Notes under the pieces: model-generated
Told to the model about the DNA's origin: nothing
Database searches by the model: none
What the model saw: only the letters and a program-made list of their open reading frames with translations
Position numbers and translations under genes: made by a program
Shown: one piece after another, positions 1 through 8,057 of the stretch
How the letters are laid out: each line of letters starts with the position of its first letter
How positions within the stretch are numbered: position 1 is the stretch's first letter
NCBI GenBank assembly: GCA_964496275.1
Contig: CAZBYL010000002.1
Location: 1-64,000 of the forward strand
DNA from: CAZBYL01 sp964496275
GTDB taxonomy: Bacteria > Synergistota > Synergistia > Synergistales > Synergistaceae
DNA length: 64,000 nucleotides
Direction of reading: 5' to 3'

Positions 1-264
1 CATATTGCATGTGTCAAGGATAACATATAGTTATCATATATGCAAGGGAGTAAAATATTGCCGCAGTTTGCCATCATTTGCCCCTTTCCGCCATTGCTCG
101 GCGATTCTTCTGACACATTATCTAAAATCGGCTAATATTGTATAAATAGCTAAAGTATTGCTGCGGATATTAATGTTCGGCTATCGGTTCAGACAGAATT
201 AGGGCTCTCTTGACCTTGATTTTGGTTTTACAGCTTCAGAGTCTCTAAGCCCGAAAAACCAAAG

Positions 265-336
265 TCAAAAGCACCCTCATCCGTCTGCGGGAAAAGCACC
301 CGCAGCCACCTTCCCCCTAGGGAAGGCTTTAGAGAC
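265..336 (+). repeat. Short interspersed repeat, copy A
   Basis: It contains CCTCATCCGTCTGCGG followed by CCGCAGCCACCTTCCCC and GGGAAGGCTTTAGAG. CTGCGG and CCGCAG, and CCTTCCC and GGGAAGG, make it internally self-complementary. The same unit recurs inverted (copy B) and direct (copy C) within 350 bases. It resembles the palindromic intergenic repeats of gut anaerobes that are often misannotated as small proteins (inference). Confidence 0.75.
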
Positions 337-457
337 GTTGTCTGACTTGCAAATGGTAAGTTTGCTTTTGACCATGATTTTTTAAATTTGTGCAGTTTGT
401 AAAACATTCAAGAACAAGAATAGTCTCCATGGTGTCCAATTTATGCAGGGCGGTTTT

Positions 458-522
458 TTTAAAGCCTTCCCTTGGGGGAAGGTGGCTGCGGACGGACTTC
501 CGCAGACGGATGAGGGTGCACT
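458..522 (-). repeat. Short interspersed repeat, copy B (inverted)
   Basis: Read on the minus strand, this repeats copy A almost base for base: CCTCATCCGTCTGCGG, then CCGCAGCCACC, then GGGAAGGCTTT. With copy C it forms a large inverted repeat around a spacer of about 50 bases (about 521-570) that itself resembles the sequence in front of copy A. Confidence 0.75.
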
Positions 523-570
523 TGACATTGAACTAGGTTTTGTATTTTTACCGGAAGCCAAAACCCAAAA

Positions 571-705
571 GTCAAAAGCACCCCTCATCCGTCTGCGGAA
601 GAATCGTCCGCAGCCACCTTCTAGGTGTAACAACCGGCCGATTCGCACAAAACGCAAAAGCATCGTTTTGGCTCTCCGGCCGCCCATAGGGAAGACTTTA
701 GAATG
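571..705 (+). repeat. Short interspersed repeat, copy C, interrupted by a hairpin
   Basis: The repeat runs from about 571 to 622 in the same orientation as copy A. It is then broken by a 60-70 base insert and resumes near 686 with a TAGGGAAGACTTTAGA-like end matching the tail of copy A. The insert (about 623-685) is a hairpin: CGGCCG at 635-640 pairs with CGGCCG at 677-682, and CAAAACG at 648-654 with CGTTTTG at 664-670. This looks like one small palindromic element nested in another. Confidence 0.65.
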
Positions 706-933
706 TCTGGTTTGGTAAATTCGGGCTTACTTTCTCAAACACACAAATAACTTAGCGGCTACAGCGCCTTGACCGTGAGAATTCATAAATCGGCTGCAAA
801 GCTGCAAGAGACTTGGAAATCAGTGAGGAAGCATTGATTTGTTTTTTTGACTTTACTATTCAGTTGCTTTCTGATATTTTATTTGCTAAGCATAATTTAA
901 TAAAATACATTTTGGCTGAGAGGGGTGAAGTTT

Positions 934-1647
934 TTGGCAAAACAGAATAAATTTAATCCTAAATTGAAAATATTGATTCCCGTAGTCAGAGGTCTTGCAA
1001 AAATTCTCGGCAAGAATTACGAGGTTAACCTCCATGACGTATCAATGCCGGAACACTCGCTGATAATCTGTGAAAACGGCCATGTCACAGGCAGAACCGC
1101 AGGCGGCCCTATGACCGACTTTGGGCTTTATATGCTCCAGTCGGAAGAATATAAGTCAAAAGAGGGAATTTTTAACTATCTCGCGAAAAACAACAGGGGC
1201 GAACTTATAAAGTGCAGCGCTATATTCATTCGTGATGAAAACGAAAAAATAATAGGCTTCATGTGTATCAATTATGATATAAGCAAAGCTGTCGCGGCTC
1301 AGGAACTTATAGAGAGCCTTCTGCATCTGGATATGGAGAACGTCGAACAGTATCCCGAAAGCATTCCCGAGTTGAAAAACGAAGATGAAGAAAAATTTCC
1401 AGCTCCGGTCAGGGAGTGGTTCGCGCAAGACTTGGAAGAGGTTGTATCCGATACCCTAACTCAGATCAAAGAGAGAGTGGGGCGTCCTTTGGAATATCTC
1501 TCGAAACCGGAAAAGCAGCAGATTGTGCAGGAACTTCATGACAAGGGGTTTTTTCTGCTGAAAGGCGCGGTGAACATCCTTGCCAAAGAGATGGACAACA
1601 CTAAATATACTATATATTCCTACATTCGCGGCGTTCAGAAAAAGTAA
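934..1647 (+). CDS. DauR/YheO-like transcriptional regulator (PAS_6 + HTH)
   Basis: This is a DNA-binding regulator of the YheO/DauR family: an N-terminal PAS-like sensor (about residues 10-115, with NGHVTGRTAGGPMTDFGL) and a C-terminal helix-turn-helix (about 180-237, ending NTKYTIYSYIRGVQ). DauR homologues control D-amino-acid or opine catabolism. The adjacent five-gene dehydrogenase operon is the obvious target (inference). I chose TTG at 934 because GAGAGGGG lies 8 bases upstream; the in-frame GTG at 925 lies inside that ribosome binding site. Length is normal for the family. It is separated from the operon by its own terminator and about 200 bases, so it is probably transcribed alone. 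Confidence 0.85.
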   Translation: MAKQNKFNPKLKILIPVVRGLAKILGKNYEVNLHDVSMPEHSLIICENGHVTGRTAGGPMTDFGLYMLQSEEYKSKEGIFNYLAKNNRGELIKCSAIFIRDENEKIIGFMCINYDISKAVAAQELIESLLHLDMENVEQYPESIPELKNEDEEKFPAPVREWFAQDLEEVVSDTLTQIKERVGRPLEYLSKPEKQQIVQELHDKGFFLLKGAVNILAKEMDNTKYTIYSYIRGVQKK

Positions 1648-1658
1648 CGCCGCTATCT
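1628..1658 (+). terminator. Terminator overlapping the regulator stop codon
   Basis: GCGGCGTT (1628-1635) pairs with AACGCCGC (1646-1653), followed by TATCTTTTG. The last codons and the stop of the regulator lie inside the hairpin. Confidence 0.65.
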
Positions 1659-1853
1659 TTTGTTTTGATTGTTGAATTTTGTTAAACTGCTTGACAATAC
1701 TTCAAAATTAGACGAGAATATTCATTGTAAATATCAAAAAATTGTTCTCATTAAGATTTTTTGGTTCGGCTTATCAAAATTTTTGCTTACTCTTATCAAC
1801 ATCAATCCAATAGCAGTAGACTGCTGTGTGTAATTTGAGGAGGGAGAGAGGGC

Positions 1854-2174
1854 ATGGAACTGATTCAGAAACACCCGATTCTTGAATTCAAACATGGAGC
1901 TGAAGTTGAATTCACCTTCGACGGCAAGCCGATGAAGGGCTTTGAAGGCGACCCAATCGCAATGGCACTCCACGCAAACGGAGTCCATATCTACCGAGTG
2001 ACGCCAGAAATGAAACGCCCGAGAGGATTTTTCTGCGCCATAGGAAAATGCAGCTCGTGCTTCATGGTCGTTGACGGAGTACCCAACGTCAGGACCTGCG
2101 TAACGCCCCTTAAGGCAGGAATGAAAGTCGAGACCCAGCTTGGCAAGGGACTCGTACCTATGGAAGCTAACTAG
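1854..2174 (+). CDS. [2Fe-2S] subunit of a proline/hydroxyproline/opine-type dehydrogenase
   Basis: This small ferredoxin-like protein carries a C-x4-C-x2-C...C motif (CAIGKCSSC followed by RTC), as in the HcnA/LhpE/OoxA-type small subunits of FAD-dependent amine dehydrogenases. It would pass electrons between the FAD subunits encoded downstream. A strong GAGGAGGGAGAG stretch precedes the ATG. It is the first gene of a tight operon (17 bases to the next gene) with an NAD/FAD subunit, two more Fe-S proteins and a DadA-like catalytic subunit. The substrate cannot be read from sequence; proline, hydroxyproline, sarcosine-like amines or opines all fit. Confidence 0.85.
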   Translation: MELIQKHPILEFKHGAEVEFTFDGKPMKGFEGDPIAMALHANGVHIYRVTPEMKRPRGFFCAIGKCSSCFMVVDGVPNVRTCVTPLKAGMKVETQLGKGLVPMEAN

Positions 2175-2191
2175 GCGGGAGGCGGGACAAG

Positions 2192-3292
2192 ATGAAGAAA
2201 GTTGTTGAGACAGACCTCCTAGTCATAGGCGGCGGAGCAGCGGGACTCTGTGCTGCGGCGGAAGCTGCAGGTGCGGGAGCCAACGTAATGGTAATAGAAA
2301 GCGACCTTCATCCCGGCGGTCAGCTTGTCAAACAGACACATAAATTCTTCGGGAGCAAAGACGAATATGCGGGAACGCGCGGATACAAAATAGCCGGCAT
2401 ACTTCTGGACGAAATAGCCGCTCTCGGCGACAAAGTCCAAATCAACTGCAACACAACGGTAACGGGATACTACCCCGAACAGGAACTTTTCACAGCGATG
2501 AAGGGCGAAGAGGAGTACTTCCGCATCAAAGCAAAGAAAACAGTCATAGCCACTGGAGCTCAGGAAAGACTCATTCCGTTCCCCAATAACGACCTTCCGG
2601 GAGTTTACGGTGCAGGAGCCGTCCAGACTCTTATGAATGTTTACGGTGTTGTCCCGGGTAAGAAAGTCGTCATGGTAGGTGCGGGCAATATCGGACTTAT
2701 CGTAAGCTATCAGCTTCGCCAGGCGGGAGTCGAAATTGCGGCAGTCGTCGAGGCTATGCCTAAAATAGGCGGATACTGGGTGCATGCTGCCAAGATCAGA
2801 CGCCTCGGAATACCCATACTCCTTCGCCACACGATAGTTGAAGCGACCGGAGATAAGGTAATAGACGGAGCCGTTATTCAGGAACTCGACGATAAGTTCT
2901 GCTTGATCGGCGAACCCAAGAAGATTGACTGCGACATCATTTGCATGGCGGTAGGACTAACTCCCACAACAGAACTGTTCTGGCAGGCGGGAGCCAAGAT
3001 GCAGTACGTTCCTCAGCTTTGCGGACACGTTCCGTTCAGAGACAGAACAATGCGCACCAGCAATCCCGACCTTTGGGTAGCGGGTGACGCAGCCGGTATA
3101 GAAGAGGCCTCAGCCGCTATGGTAGAGGGCCGCATTGCCGGTTACAGTGCGGCTAAAGCCCTTGGCTGCGATGTGAAAGCCGAGTCCTTTGACGAGTACT
3201 GGACAAGGCTTGACCACCTGCGCGCCGGTGAAGTCGGAGAAAAGATTCGCGGCGGCATCGGCCAGGTTCTTGTGGACGGATGGGAGGCGTAA
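2192..3292 (+). CDS. NAD(P)/FAD-binding subunit of an amine dehydrogenase complex (HcnB/OoxA-like)
   Basis: This pyridine-nucleotide-disulfide type flavoprotein has an N-terminal FAD Rossmann motif GGGAAGLCAAAEAAGAG and a second dinucleotide motif GAGNIGLIVSYQL near residue 165. The C-terminal DLWVAGDAAGI motif binds FAD. Such subunits occur in hydrogen cyanide synthase, opine oxidase and multi-subunit hydroxyproline/proline dehydrogenases, where they relay electrons from the catalytic FAD subunit. At 366 residues it is somewhat shorter than fused HcnB-type proteins: the C-terminal BFD-like [2Fe-2S] domain usually attached is encoded separately here at 3817-4089. GGGAGGCGGG precedes the ATG. 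Confidence 0.88.
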   Translation: MKKVVETDLLVIGGGAAGLCAAAEAAGAGANVMVIESDLHPGGQLVKQTHKFFGSKDEYAGTRGYKIAGILLDEIAALGDKVQINCNTTVTGYYPEQELFTAMKGEEEYFRIKAKKTVIATGAQERLIPFPNNDLPGVYGAGAVQTLMNVYGVVPGKKVVMVGAGNIGLIVSYQLRQAGVEIAAVVEAMPKIGGYWVHAAKIRRLGIPILLRHTIVEATGDKVIDGAVIQELDDKFCLIGEPKKIDCDIICMAVGLTPTTELFWQAGAKMQYVPQLCGHVPFRDRTMRTSNPDLWVAGDAAGIEEASAAMVEGRIAGYSAAKALGCDVKAESFDEYWTRLDHLRAGEVGEKIRGGIGQVLVDGWEA

Positions 3293-3295
3293 GAT

Positions 3296-3814
3296 ATGAG
3301 CTGCTCATGTGATAAAGAGAAACTTTACAATAGCGGAATACTGGTGGAAACCGGAATCCCGGGAGCAGTGCTCCCACCAAAGGCTACGTGGGAAAATAAA
3401 AAAGGCGGTTTCGTCGTAATAGAGTGCCCGCAGAGAATCCCGTGCAACCCGTGCGCAACAAGCTGCCCAACGGGAGCCGTTCGTCCCTTTGAGGACATCA
3501 ACGACAATCCGTCAATCGATTATTCAAAGTGCACAGGCTGCGGCCTATGTGTCGCCAAGTGCCCGGGACTTGCCTGTTTTGTAATTGACCTTACCTACGC
3601 GCCCGACAAAGCCATAATAAAGATGCCATACGAACTTATTCCCGTACCGGAAAAGGGCGACACAGTAAAATGTCTTAACAGAAGCGGAGAAGAAGTTGCT
3701 GACGGAGAAGTATTTGCCGTTGCGGAGCCTCTGAAAGACCAGACACGCGTCGTAAGCGTGATAATTCCTAAAACACTTGCCGGAGAAATCCGCGCCATCA
3801 AGGTGGTGTGCTAG
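3296..3814 (+). CDS. 4Fe-4S ferredoxin subunit of the amine dehydrogenase complex
   Basis: A 172-residue protein with two cysteine clusters: CPQRIPCNPCATSCPTG and CTGCGLCVAKCPG. Together these can bind two [4Fe-4S] clusters. The C-terminal 80 residues form a non-cysteine beta-rich extension. It starts 4 bases after the flavoprotein gene with GGGAGGCG as ribosome site. It probably carries electrons from the flavin subunits to the cellular ferredoxin or quinone pool; a dedicated ferredoxin of this type is typical of anaerobic versions of the complex (inference). Confidence 0.85.
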   Translation: MSCSCDKEKLYNSGILVETGIPGAVLPPKATWENKKGGFVVIECPQRIPCNPCATSCPTGAVRPFEDINDNPSIDYSKCTGCGLCVAKCPGLACFVIDLTYAPDKAIIKMPYELIPVPEKGDTVKCLNRSGEEVADGEVFAVAEPLKDQTRVVSVIIPKTLAGEIRAIKVVC

Positions 3815-3816
3815 CT

Positions 3817-4089
3817 ATGACGAAACCCGCAAACGTAATATGCCGCTGTGAAGAAATTGAAATAGACGAAATTCGCGAATGGATAGCCCGCGGCTATGAC
3901 ACCTTCGACGAACTTAAAAGGGAGCTTCGTGTAGGAATGGGGCCGTGCCAGGGAAGGGGATGCCGCGATATAATCCTCCGCGAAATAGCCAAGGCAACGG
4001 GCAAACAGGTAGCCGAACTCTCCACCGGAACGATACGCCCTCCGGTGAAACCGATAAAGATCAGTCTGCTGGCTGACGACGCCGATTAG
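3817..4089 (+). CDS. BFD-like [2Fe-2S] protein
   Basis: A 90-residue protein with the Fer2_BFD pattern: CRCEE near the N-terminus and GPCQGRGC about 33 residues later (C-x-C...C-x4-C). In related complexes this domain is fused to the NAD/FAD subunit; here it stands alone. I chose ATG 3817 because AAGGTGG at 3800-3806 is well placed; GTG 3808 is in frame but overlaps that site and the upstream stop codon. It would add a [2Fe-2S] relay to the dehydrogenase. Confidence 0.85.
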   Translation: MTKPANVICRCEEIEIDEIREWIARGYDTFDELKRELRVGMGPCQGRGCRDIILREIAKATGKQVAELSTGTIRPPVKPIKISLLADDAD

Positions 4090-4101
4090 GAGGTGCAGAT
4101 G

Positions 4102-5250
4102 ATGGATTTTCCGAAAACTGCTGATATCGTTGTAATAGGCGGAGGCATCGTCGGTACTGCTACGGCATATTACCTCGCAAAATCAGGAAGAAAAAATGTT
4201 GTAGTCCTCGAAAGAAATACTGTCTGTTCCGGCTCAACCGGACGCTGCGGAGCCGGTATACGCGCTCAGTGGGGCCTTGAGCTCAACTGCCGCATGGCTC
4301 TTGCCTGCCTTGACACCTTTGAGCAGCTCGACGACGAACTCGGACTTCCGACAGGACTTAACCAGGCCGGATACCTCCTTGTCGCCTACAAGGACAAGGA
4401 GTGGGAGCAGTTCCAGAAGAACGTGGTGCTGCAGCACAGCTTGGGTATCAATACGGAGATATTTACAGATAAGAAAAGAGCTCAGGAAATATGTCCCGGC
4501 GTGGCGGTTGACGATGCTCTCGGATTTACATTCTATGACAGAGACGGACATGCCGACCCGTTCCTTACGACCTTTGCCTTCCAGGAAGCAGCAAAGCGTC
4601 TCGGAGTCACCTTCTGCAAGTTTACGGAAGTCACAGGACTCAAGGTTGAGGGCGATAAGATAACCGAAGTAGAAACAAACCAGGGAAAGATCTCCTGCGG
4701 AACAGTCGTTAACTGCGCCGGTTCATGGGCTCAGGACATAGCGAAGATGGCGGGAATAAACCTCCCGAACTGGGCGGAACGCCACGAAATAATAATCACC
4801 GAACCTGTAGATCCGGGCGTGTGCCCCCCGATGCTTATGAGCTTCAGCGGGAACTACTACATTCAGCAGCGTCCGCACGGTTCAATAATCGCGGGAGAAA
4901 GCCCGTCCCACGAGCCTCTTATCGGCTATACTTCGACGCCGCACTCAATAGCGAGTATTGCGCGTATAGTTTTGAAGATGCTGCCGAGAGCGAAGGATAT
5001 TCGTGTTGTACGCCAGTGGGCGGGACACTATGATATGACACCCGATGCAGCTCCGATACTGGGACAGACAGATGTCAGCGGTTTCTGGCATGCCACGGGC
5101 TTCTCGGGACACGGCTTCATGCTCGGTCCCGTTGCCGGTCAGATTATGACATCGCTGCTTAACGGTGAAAAACCCTTCATCGACCCGAGTATCATGGACT
5201 ACCACCGCTTCGAGCGCGGCGAAAAGATAATCGAGCCGAGTGTAGTCTAG
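4102..5250 (+). CDS. DadA-like FAD-dependent amino acid/amine dehydrogenase, catalytic subunit
   Basis: A DAO-superfamily flavoprotein with the N-terminal FAD motif VVIGGGIVGTATAYYLA, the GSTGRCGAGIRAQWG stretch typical of sarcosine/hydroxyproline oxidases, and the C-terminal GFSGHGFMLGPVAGQ motif that completes the FAD site. It would oxidise a secondary amine or amino acid and pass electrons to the Fe-S and NAD/FAD partners encoded upstream. AGGAGGT at 4088-4094 favours ATG 4102 (ATG 4099 is also possible). It is the last gene of the operon and a strong terminator follows. The substrate is unknown. Confidence 0.87.
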   Translation: MDFPKTADIVVIGGGIVGTATAYYLAKSGRKNVVVLERNTVCSGSTGRCGAGIRAQWGLELNCRMALACLDTFEQLDDELGLPTGLNQAGYLLVAYKDKEWEQFQKNVVLQHSLGINTEIFTDKKRAQEICPGVAVDDALGFTFYDRDGHADPFLTTFAFQEAAKRLGVTFCKFTEVTGLKVEGDKITEVETNQGKISCGTVVNCAGSWAQDIAKMAGINLPNWAERHEIIITEPVDPGVCPPMLMSFSGNYYIQQRPHGSIIAGESPSHEPLIGYTSTPHSIASIARIVLKMLPRAKDIRVVRQWAGHYDMTPDAAPILGQTDVSGFWHATGFSGHGFMLGPVAGQIMTSLLNGEKPFIDPSIMDYHRFERGEKIIEPSVV

Positions 5251-5275
5251 TAATCTGCATAAATGAACAATAATT

Positions 5276-5316
5276 TTAACAAAGAGGCCGTCCTTGTCGG
5301 ACGGTCTCTTTGTTAA
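5276..5316 (+). terminator. Strong terminator after the dehydrogenase operon
   Basis: An 18-base arm starting TTAACAAAGAGG (5276-5293) pairs almost perfectly with 5299-5316 around the loop TTGTC; the stem ends give A- and T-rich flanks on both strands. Confidence 0.8.
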
Positions 5317-5527
5317 AGTGGAGCGATGCTGTAAAACACCGTCTTGTGGGCAAGCTCCCGTTCTGCCTGTACATTTTGTATCCGCCTTAATTCTTTCTCT
5401 GATATTTCTGCAAATATACCAATATTCCGCTTGTATTTGGTGGATTAGTTTGTTATTCTTTACACAAGTAAGTTAGCTATAATTTGAATGACAATTTTTC
5501 AAAAAACTTTCCTCAGGAGGAAGAAAA

Positions 5528-5893
5528 ATGAATTTAAATGAAATTGCAGAGATACTTGGTGCGGACATTCTCACAGGTGCGGATGTCCTTGATTCGACGG
5601 ATGTGCCGAACGTGTATGCCTGCGACCTCATGAGCGATGTTCTCGCGTTCTGCTCACCGGGTTCATTGCTTCTTACGGGGCTCACCAATGTACAAATAGT
5701 AAGGACAGCTCAGATGCTGGATATCCCTGCGGTTGTATTCGTCAGGGGTAAAATACCGCTTGAGGAGACAGTGGCTCTCGCCAAAGAGAGCGGAATTCCC
5801 ATTCTGCTAGCAAAGCAGAGTCTTTATGAAGTCTGTGGAAAACTGTACGCCGCAGGGCTGAAGCCCTGTTACATACCACAGCAGGGAGCATAA
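5528..5893 (+). CDS. DRTGG-domain protein (hydrogenase-associated)
   Basis: A 121-residue single-domain protein resembling the DRTGG fold of phosphotransacetylase-type proteins. It is paralogous to the protein at 7716-8051: both share a predicted alpha/beta core and an ending of the form SLYEVCGKLYAAGL / TLYGVCCKMASLGF. Family members accompany [FeFe]-hydrogenase genes in Thermotoga and clostridia, where their role is not defined; a nucleotide- or signal-binding role has been suggested. CAGGAGGAAG gives a strong ribosome site. It leads a five-gene cluster with 3-74 base gaps or overlaps. Confidence 0.75.
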   Translation: MNLNEIAEILGADILTGADVLDSTDVPNVYACDLMSDVLAFCSPGSLLLTGLTNVQIVRTAQMLDIPAVVFVRGKIPLEETVALAKESGIPILLAKQSLYEVCGKLYAAGLKPCYIPQQGA

Positions 5894-5896
5894 ACC

Positions 5897-6325
5897 GTGG
5901 GCACCCCTGTCTGTCTTGAATACAGAATTGAGGGGAATGACTACATGGAGGCGGGCTCCGCTTCCAACAATATTAAAAGCACCCTCAAAATGCTGGGAAT
6001 AGATTCCGATGTGTGTCGGCGTGCTGCTGTTGTTCTGTATGAGGCGGAAATGAATCTTGTTATTCATGCCGGTGGGGGTACTCTGAAGGCTCTTATATAC
6101 GAAGATCGGGTTGAATTGTTTGCGATAGACGAGGGACCAGGAATTCCCGATATTGATAAGGCCATGACAGCAGGGTATACCACAGCCTCGGATCAAGCTC
6201 GTGAAATGGGGTTCGGTGCCGGTATGGGACTTCCGAATATGAAGCGCAACAGTGATGAATTTAGTATAGATTCCGAGCTCGGAAAGGGCACCACTCTTAA
6301 ATCAACTATAATATTTAAATCATAA
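5897..6325 (+). CDS. RsbT/RsbW-like ATP-binding protein (anti-sigma regulatory type)
   Basis: A GHKL-fold ATPase of the anti-sigma/serine kinase kind. The N box is YEAEMNLVIHA, the G1 box IDEGPGIPD, and the G2 region MGFGAGMGLPNMKR. Such small kinases accompany hydrogenase-accessory genes and may phosphorylate or regulate a partner in the cluster; no STAS-domain partner is encoded nearby. It starts with GTG 3 bases after the DRTGG gene; the segment before Met16 matches the family N-terminus (EYRIEGNDYMEAG), which supports the GTG. It is probably cytoplasmic. Confidence 0.82.
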   Translation: MGTPVCLEYRIEGNDYMEAGSASNNIKSTLKMLGIDSDVCRRAAVVLYEAEMNLVIHAGGGTLKALIYEDRVELFAIDEGPGIPDIDKAMTAGYTTASDQAREMGFGAGMGLPNMKRNSDEFSIDSELGKGTTLKSTIIFKS

Positions 6326-6399
6326 ACACGCCCGATACAGCGCATGAGCCGCACTGTATCGGGGTGTTTGTCATATTTTGCAGAGCGAGGTGATTCCCG

Positions 6400-7719
6400 G
6401 TGGTGGTACATAGCGTAAAGATAAAGAAAGAAGCTTGTCAGGGCTGTGTAAACTGCATAAGAGTATGCCCTACAGAAGCGATCAGAGTTGTTGACGGAGA
6501 GATAAGCATTATCTCTGAGCTTTGTATAGATTGCGGAGAGTGTCTTCGCACATGTAGCCGCAAGGCGCTGGGAATTGAAGAAGACAGTTGGAATAGGATA
6601 AAAGAACAGTCGCGCTGTGCCGTTATTGCGGATCCCGCATTCTTTGCCCAGTTTACACACTACACCAGCCCTGCCATGCTTTCGGATGTTCTTGCTGCGA
6701 ATAATGCGACACTGCTTATGGATGAAATGGAAGATGCCTTTGACCTTTCTGCCTATGCGACAGCTCAGCTCATAAACAGAGCTCAGAAGGCGTCTCTTCC
6801 TCTTATTTCGGTGTACTGTCCTGCCGTTCTGAGAATGATACAGTCCAAGTTTCCCGAACTGCTGTCGAGAATAATCCCCGTGTGCAGCCCTTTGGAACTC
6901 GCAGCAGATCTGTGGCGTATGAGAACTAACAGCACTGTATCTCTGACTCTGCTTGCGCCATGCCCCGCAAAGATAACTATGGTCCATGAACCTCAGGGGC
7001 GGGAAACATCTCCCATAGATATGGGCGTCACAGTGCGGCGTGTTGCAAGAAGTATTATGGCGGACGGCGATTTACCCGATGCGTCATCAGAATTATCAGA
7101 GAGAAATAACCGCTGGGTGACATGGGGGAGAAGGGGCGGAGAGGCAAGGCATGTACAGGCTTTTTCCGATAAAAAGCTTACTGTCTTGGCAGTTTCCGGA
7201 ATGAGAAACACTTTGGATGTCCTGCAGGAATTGGAACTGGGGCGTCTCCGCGGTGTTGACTTTGTCGAGTGCCGTGTCTGTGATACAGGATGCATAGGCG
7301 GCATAGGTACTGCCGATTCGAGGTTCCTTGCCAGCCTGCGGCTTTCAAATATAGAAGTAAATTGGAATGTATCCGAAAGAGAGCTTGCGAGAGCCGAGGA
7401 ACTTTTCGCAATGGACTTCTGGGCGGGCACAAAGGATTTCCTGCCGCGTCCGCGTCTGCCGCTTTCCAACAATCTTGCTGAAGCTATGGTAAAGCTGCAG
7501 CAGATGAAAGAGATATATAACGGACTGCCGCATATTGACTGCGGTTCCTGCGGGCGTCCCTCTTGCCAGGCAATGGCAGAGGAGATCGTGCGCGGACACG
7601 GTTCTGCGACGGACTGCATATTCAAATTAAGAGAGGGCATAGCCACTCTCGCCAACAAAATAGTAACACTCTCAGAATCTCAGCCTCAGACGCTAAAACG
7701 AAAGGGTGGTACACGTTGA
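6400..7719 (+). CDS. [FeFe]-hydrogenase-like iron-sulfur protein with C-terminal Fes domain
   Basis: The 439-residue protein has three parts. Residues 1-65 carry two 4Fe-4S motifs (CQGCVNCIRVCPT, CIDCGECLRTCSR). The middle is an Fe-only hydrogenase large-subunit-like domain. The C-terminus has a Fes-type motif CGSCGRPSC (about residue 381). In the hydrogenase domain the canonical TSCCP is VYCP (about 140), MPCT is APCPAK (about 188) and the last motif is ECRVCDTGC (about 290). The four cysteines that hold the H-cluster subsite are therefore present, but the proton-relay cysteine is tyrosine. This is a TM1421-type accessory protein rather than a normal catalytic subunit; redox sensing is plausible. 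The start is GTG 6400 after GCGAGGTGAT. Confidence 0.82.
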   Translation: MVVHSVKIKKEACQGCVNCIRVCPTEAIRVVDGEISIISELCIDCGECLRTCSRKALGIEEDSWNRIKEQSRCAVIADPAFFAQFTHYTSPAMLSDVLAANNATLLMDEMEDAFDLSAYATAQLINRAQKASLPLISVYCPAVLRMIQSKFPELLSRIIPVCSPLELAADLWRMRTNSTVSLTLLAPCPAKITMVHEPQGRETSPIDMGVTVRRVARSIMADGDLPDASSELSERNNRWVTWGRRGGEARHVQAFSDKKLTVLAVSGMRNTLDVLQELELGRLRGVDFVECRVCDTGCIGGIGTADSRFLASLRLSNIEVNWNVSERELARAEELFAMDFWAGTKDFLPRPRLPLSNNLAEAMVKLQQMKEIYNGLPHIDCGSCGRPSCQAMAEEIVRGHGSATDCIFKLREGIATLANKIVTLSESQPQTLKRKGGTR

Positions 7720-8051
7720 AGATAGGTGAACTTTGTAAGGCTCTTAAAGCCGATGTCCAAGCTCCCGGAAGCACAGAAAGGGAAGTTACGAAGGTAACCG
7801 CCGGCGATCTGCTGAGCTTTGTAATGGGCACGGCGCCGGAAGGTGCGGCGTGGATAACAATTCAGGCTCATCTCAATGTGGCGGCCGTAGCGGTGCTGAA
7901 AGATCTGCCCATAATAATAATTGCGGCGGGACGTAAGGCTCCGCAGGATCTTATAGATAGATGCAATTCGGAGAATATATGCGTTGCGTCAGTTGAAGAG
8001 ACCCTTTACGGCGTGTGCTGCAAGATGGCATCTCTTGGTTTCGAGGAGTAG
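7716..8051 (+). CDS. Second DRTGG-domain protein
   Basis: This 111-residue paralogue of the protein at 5528 has the same order of segments and the conserved ending ETLYGVCCKMASLGF. The start is TTG 7716, which overlaps the stop of the hydrogenase-like gene (TTGA) and follows AAAGGGTGG at a good distance; longer in-frame starts would run inside the upstream gene. Overlap implies translational coupling with the hydrogenase-like protein. The function is unknown beyond association with hydrogenase-accessory clusters. Confidence 0.75.
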   Translation: MKIGELCKALKADVQAPGSTEREVTKVTAGDLLSFVMGTAPEGAAWITIQAHLNVAAVAVLKDLPIIIIAAGRKAPQDLIDRCNSENICVASVEETLYGVCCKMASLGFEE

Positions 8052-8057
8052 CCTGCT

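Larger units (their letters stand above)
1..933. other. Non-coding region with dispersed inverted repeats
   Basis: No convincing gene is present. The first 250 bases are AT-rich without recognisable structure. Bases 265-705 carry three copies of one short repeat, annotated separately. Open frames here (for example 443-718 on the plus strand) are made of the repeat itself and have no ribosome binding site. Bases 720-915 are AT-rich and should hold the promoter of the following regulator, but I could not fix one convincing -35/-10 pair. Confidence 0.6.

Noticed and set aside
443..718. 91-codon plus-strand ORF and overlapping 101-codon minus-strand ORF in the first kilobase
   Set aside because: Both are built from the inverted repeats and the nested hairpin, have no ribosome binding site and read as low-complexity repeat translation.
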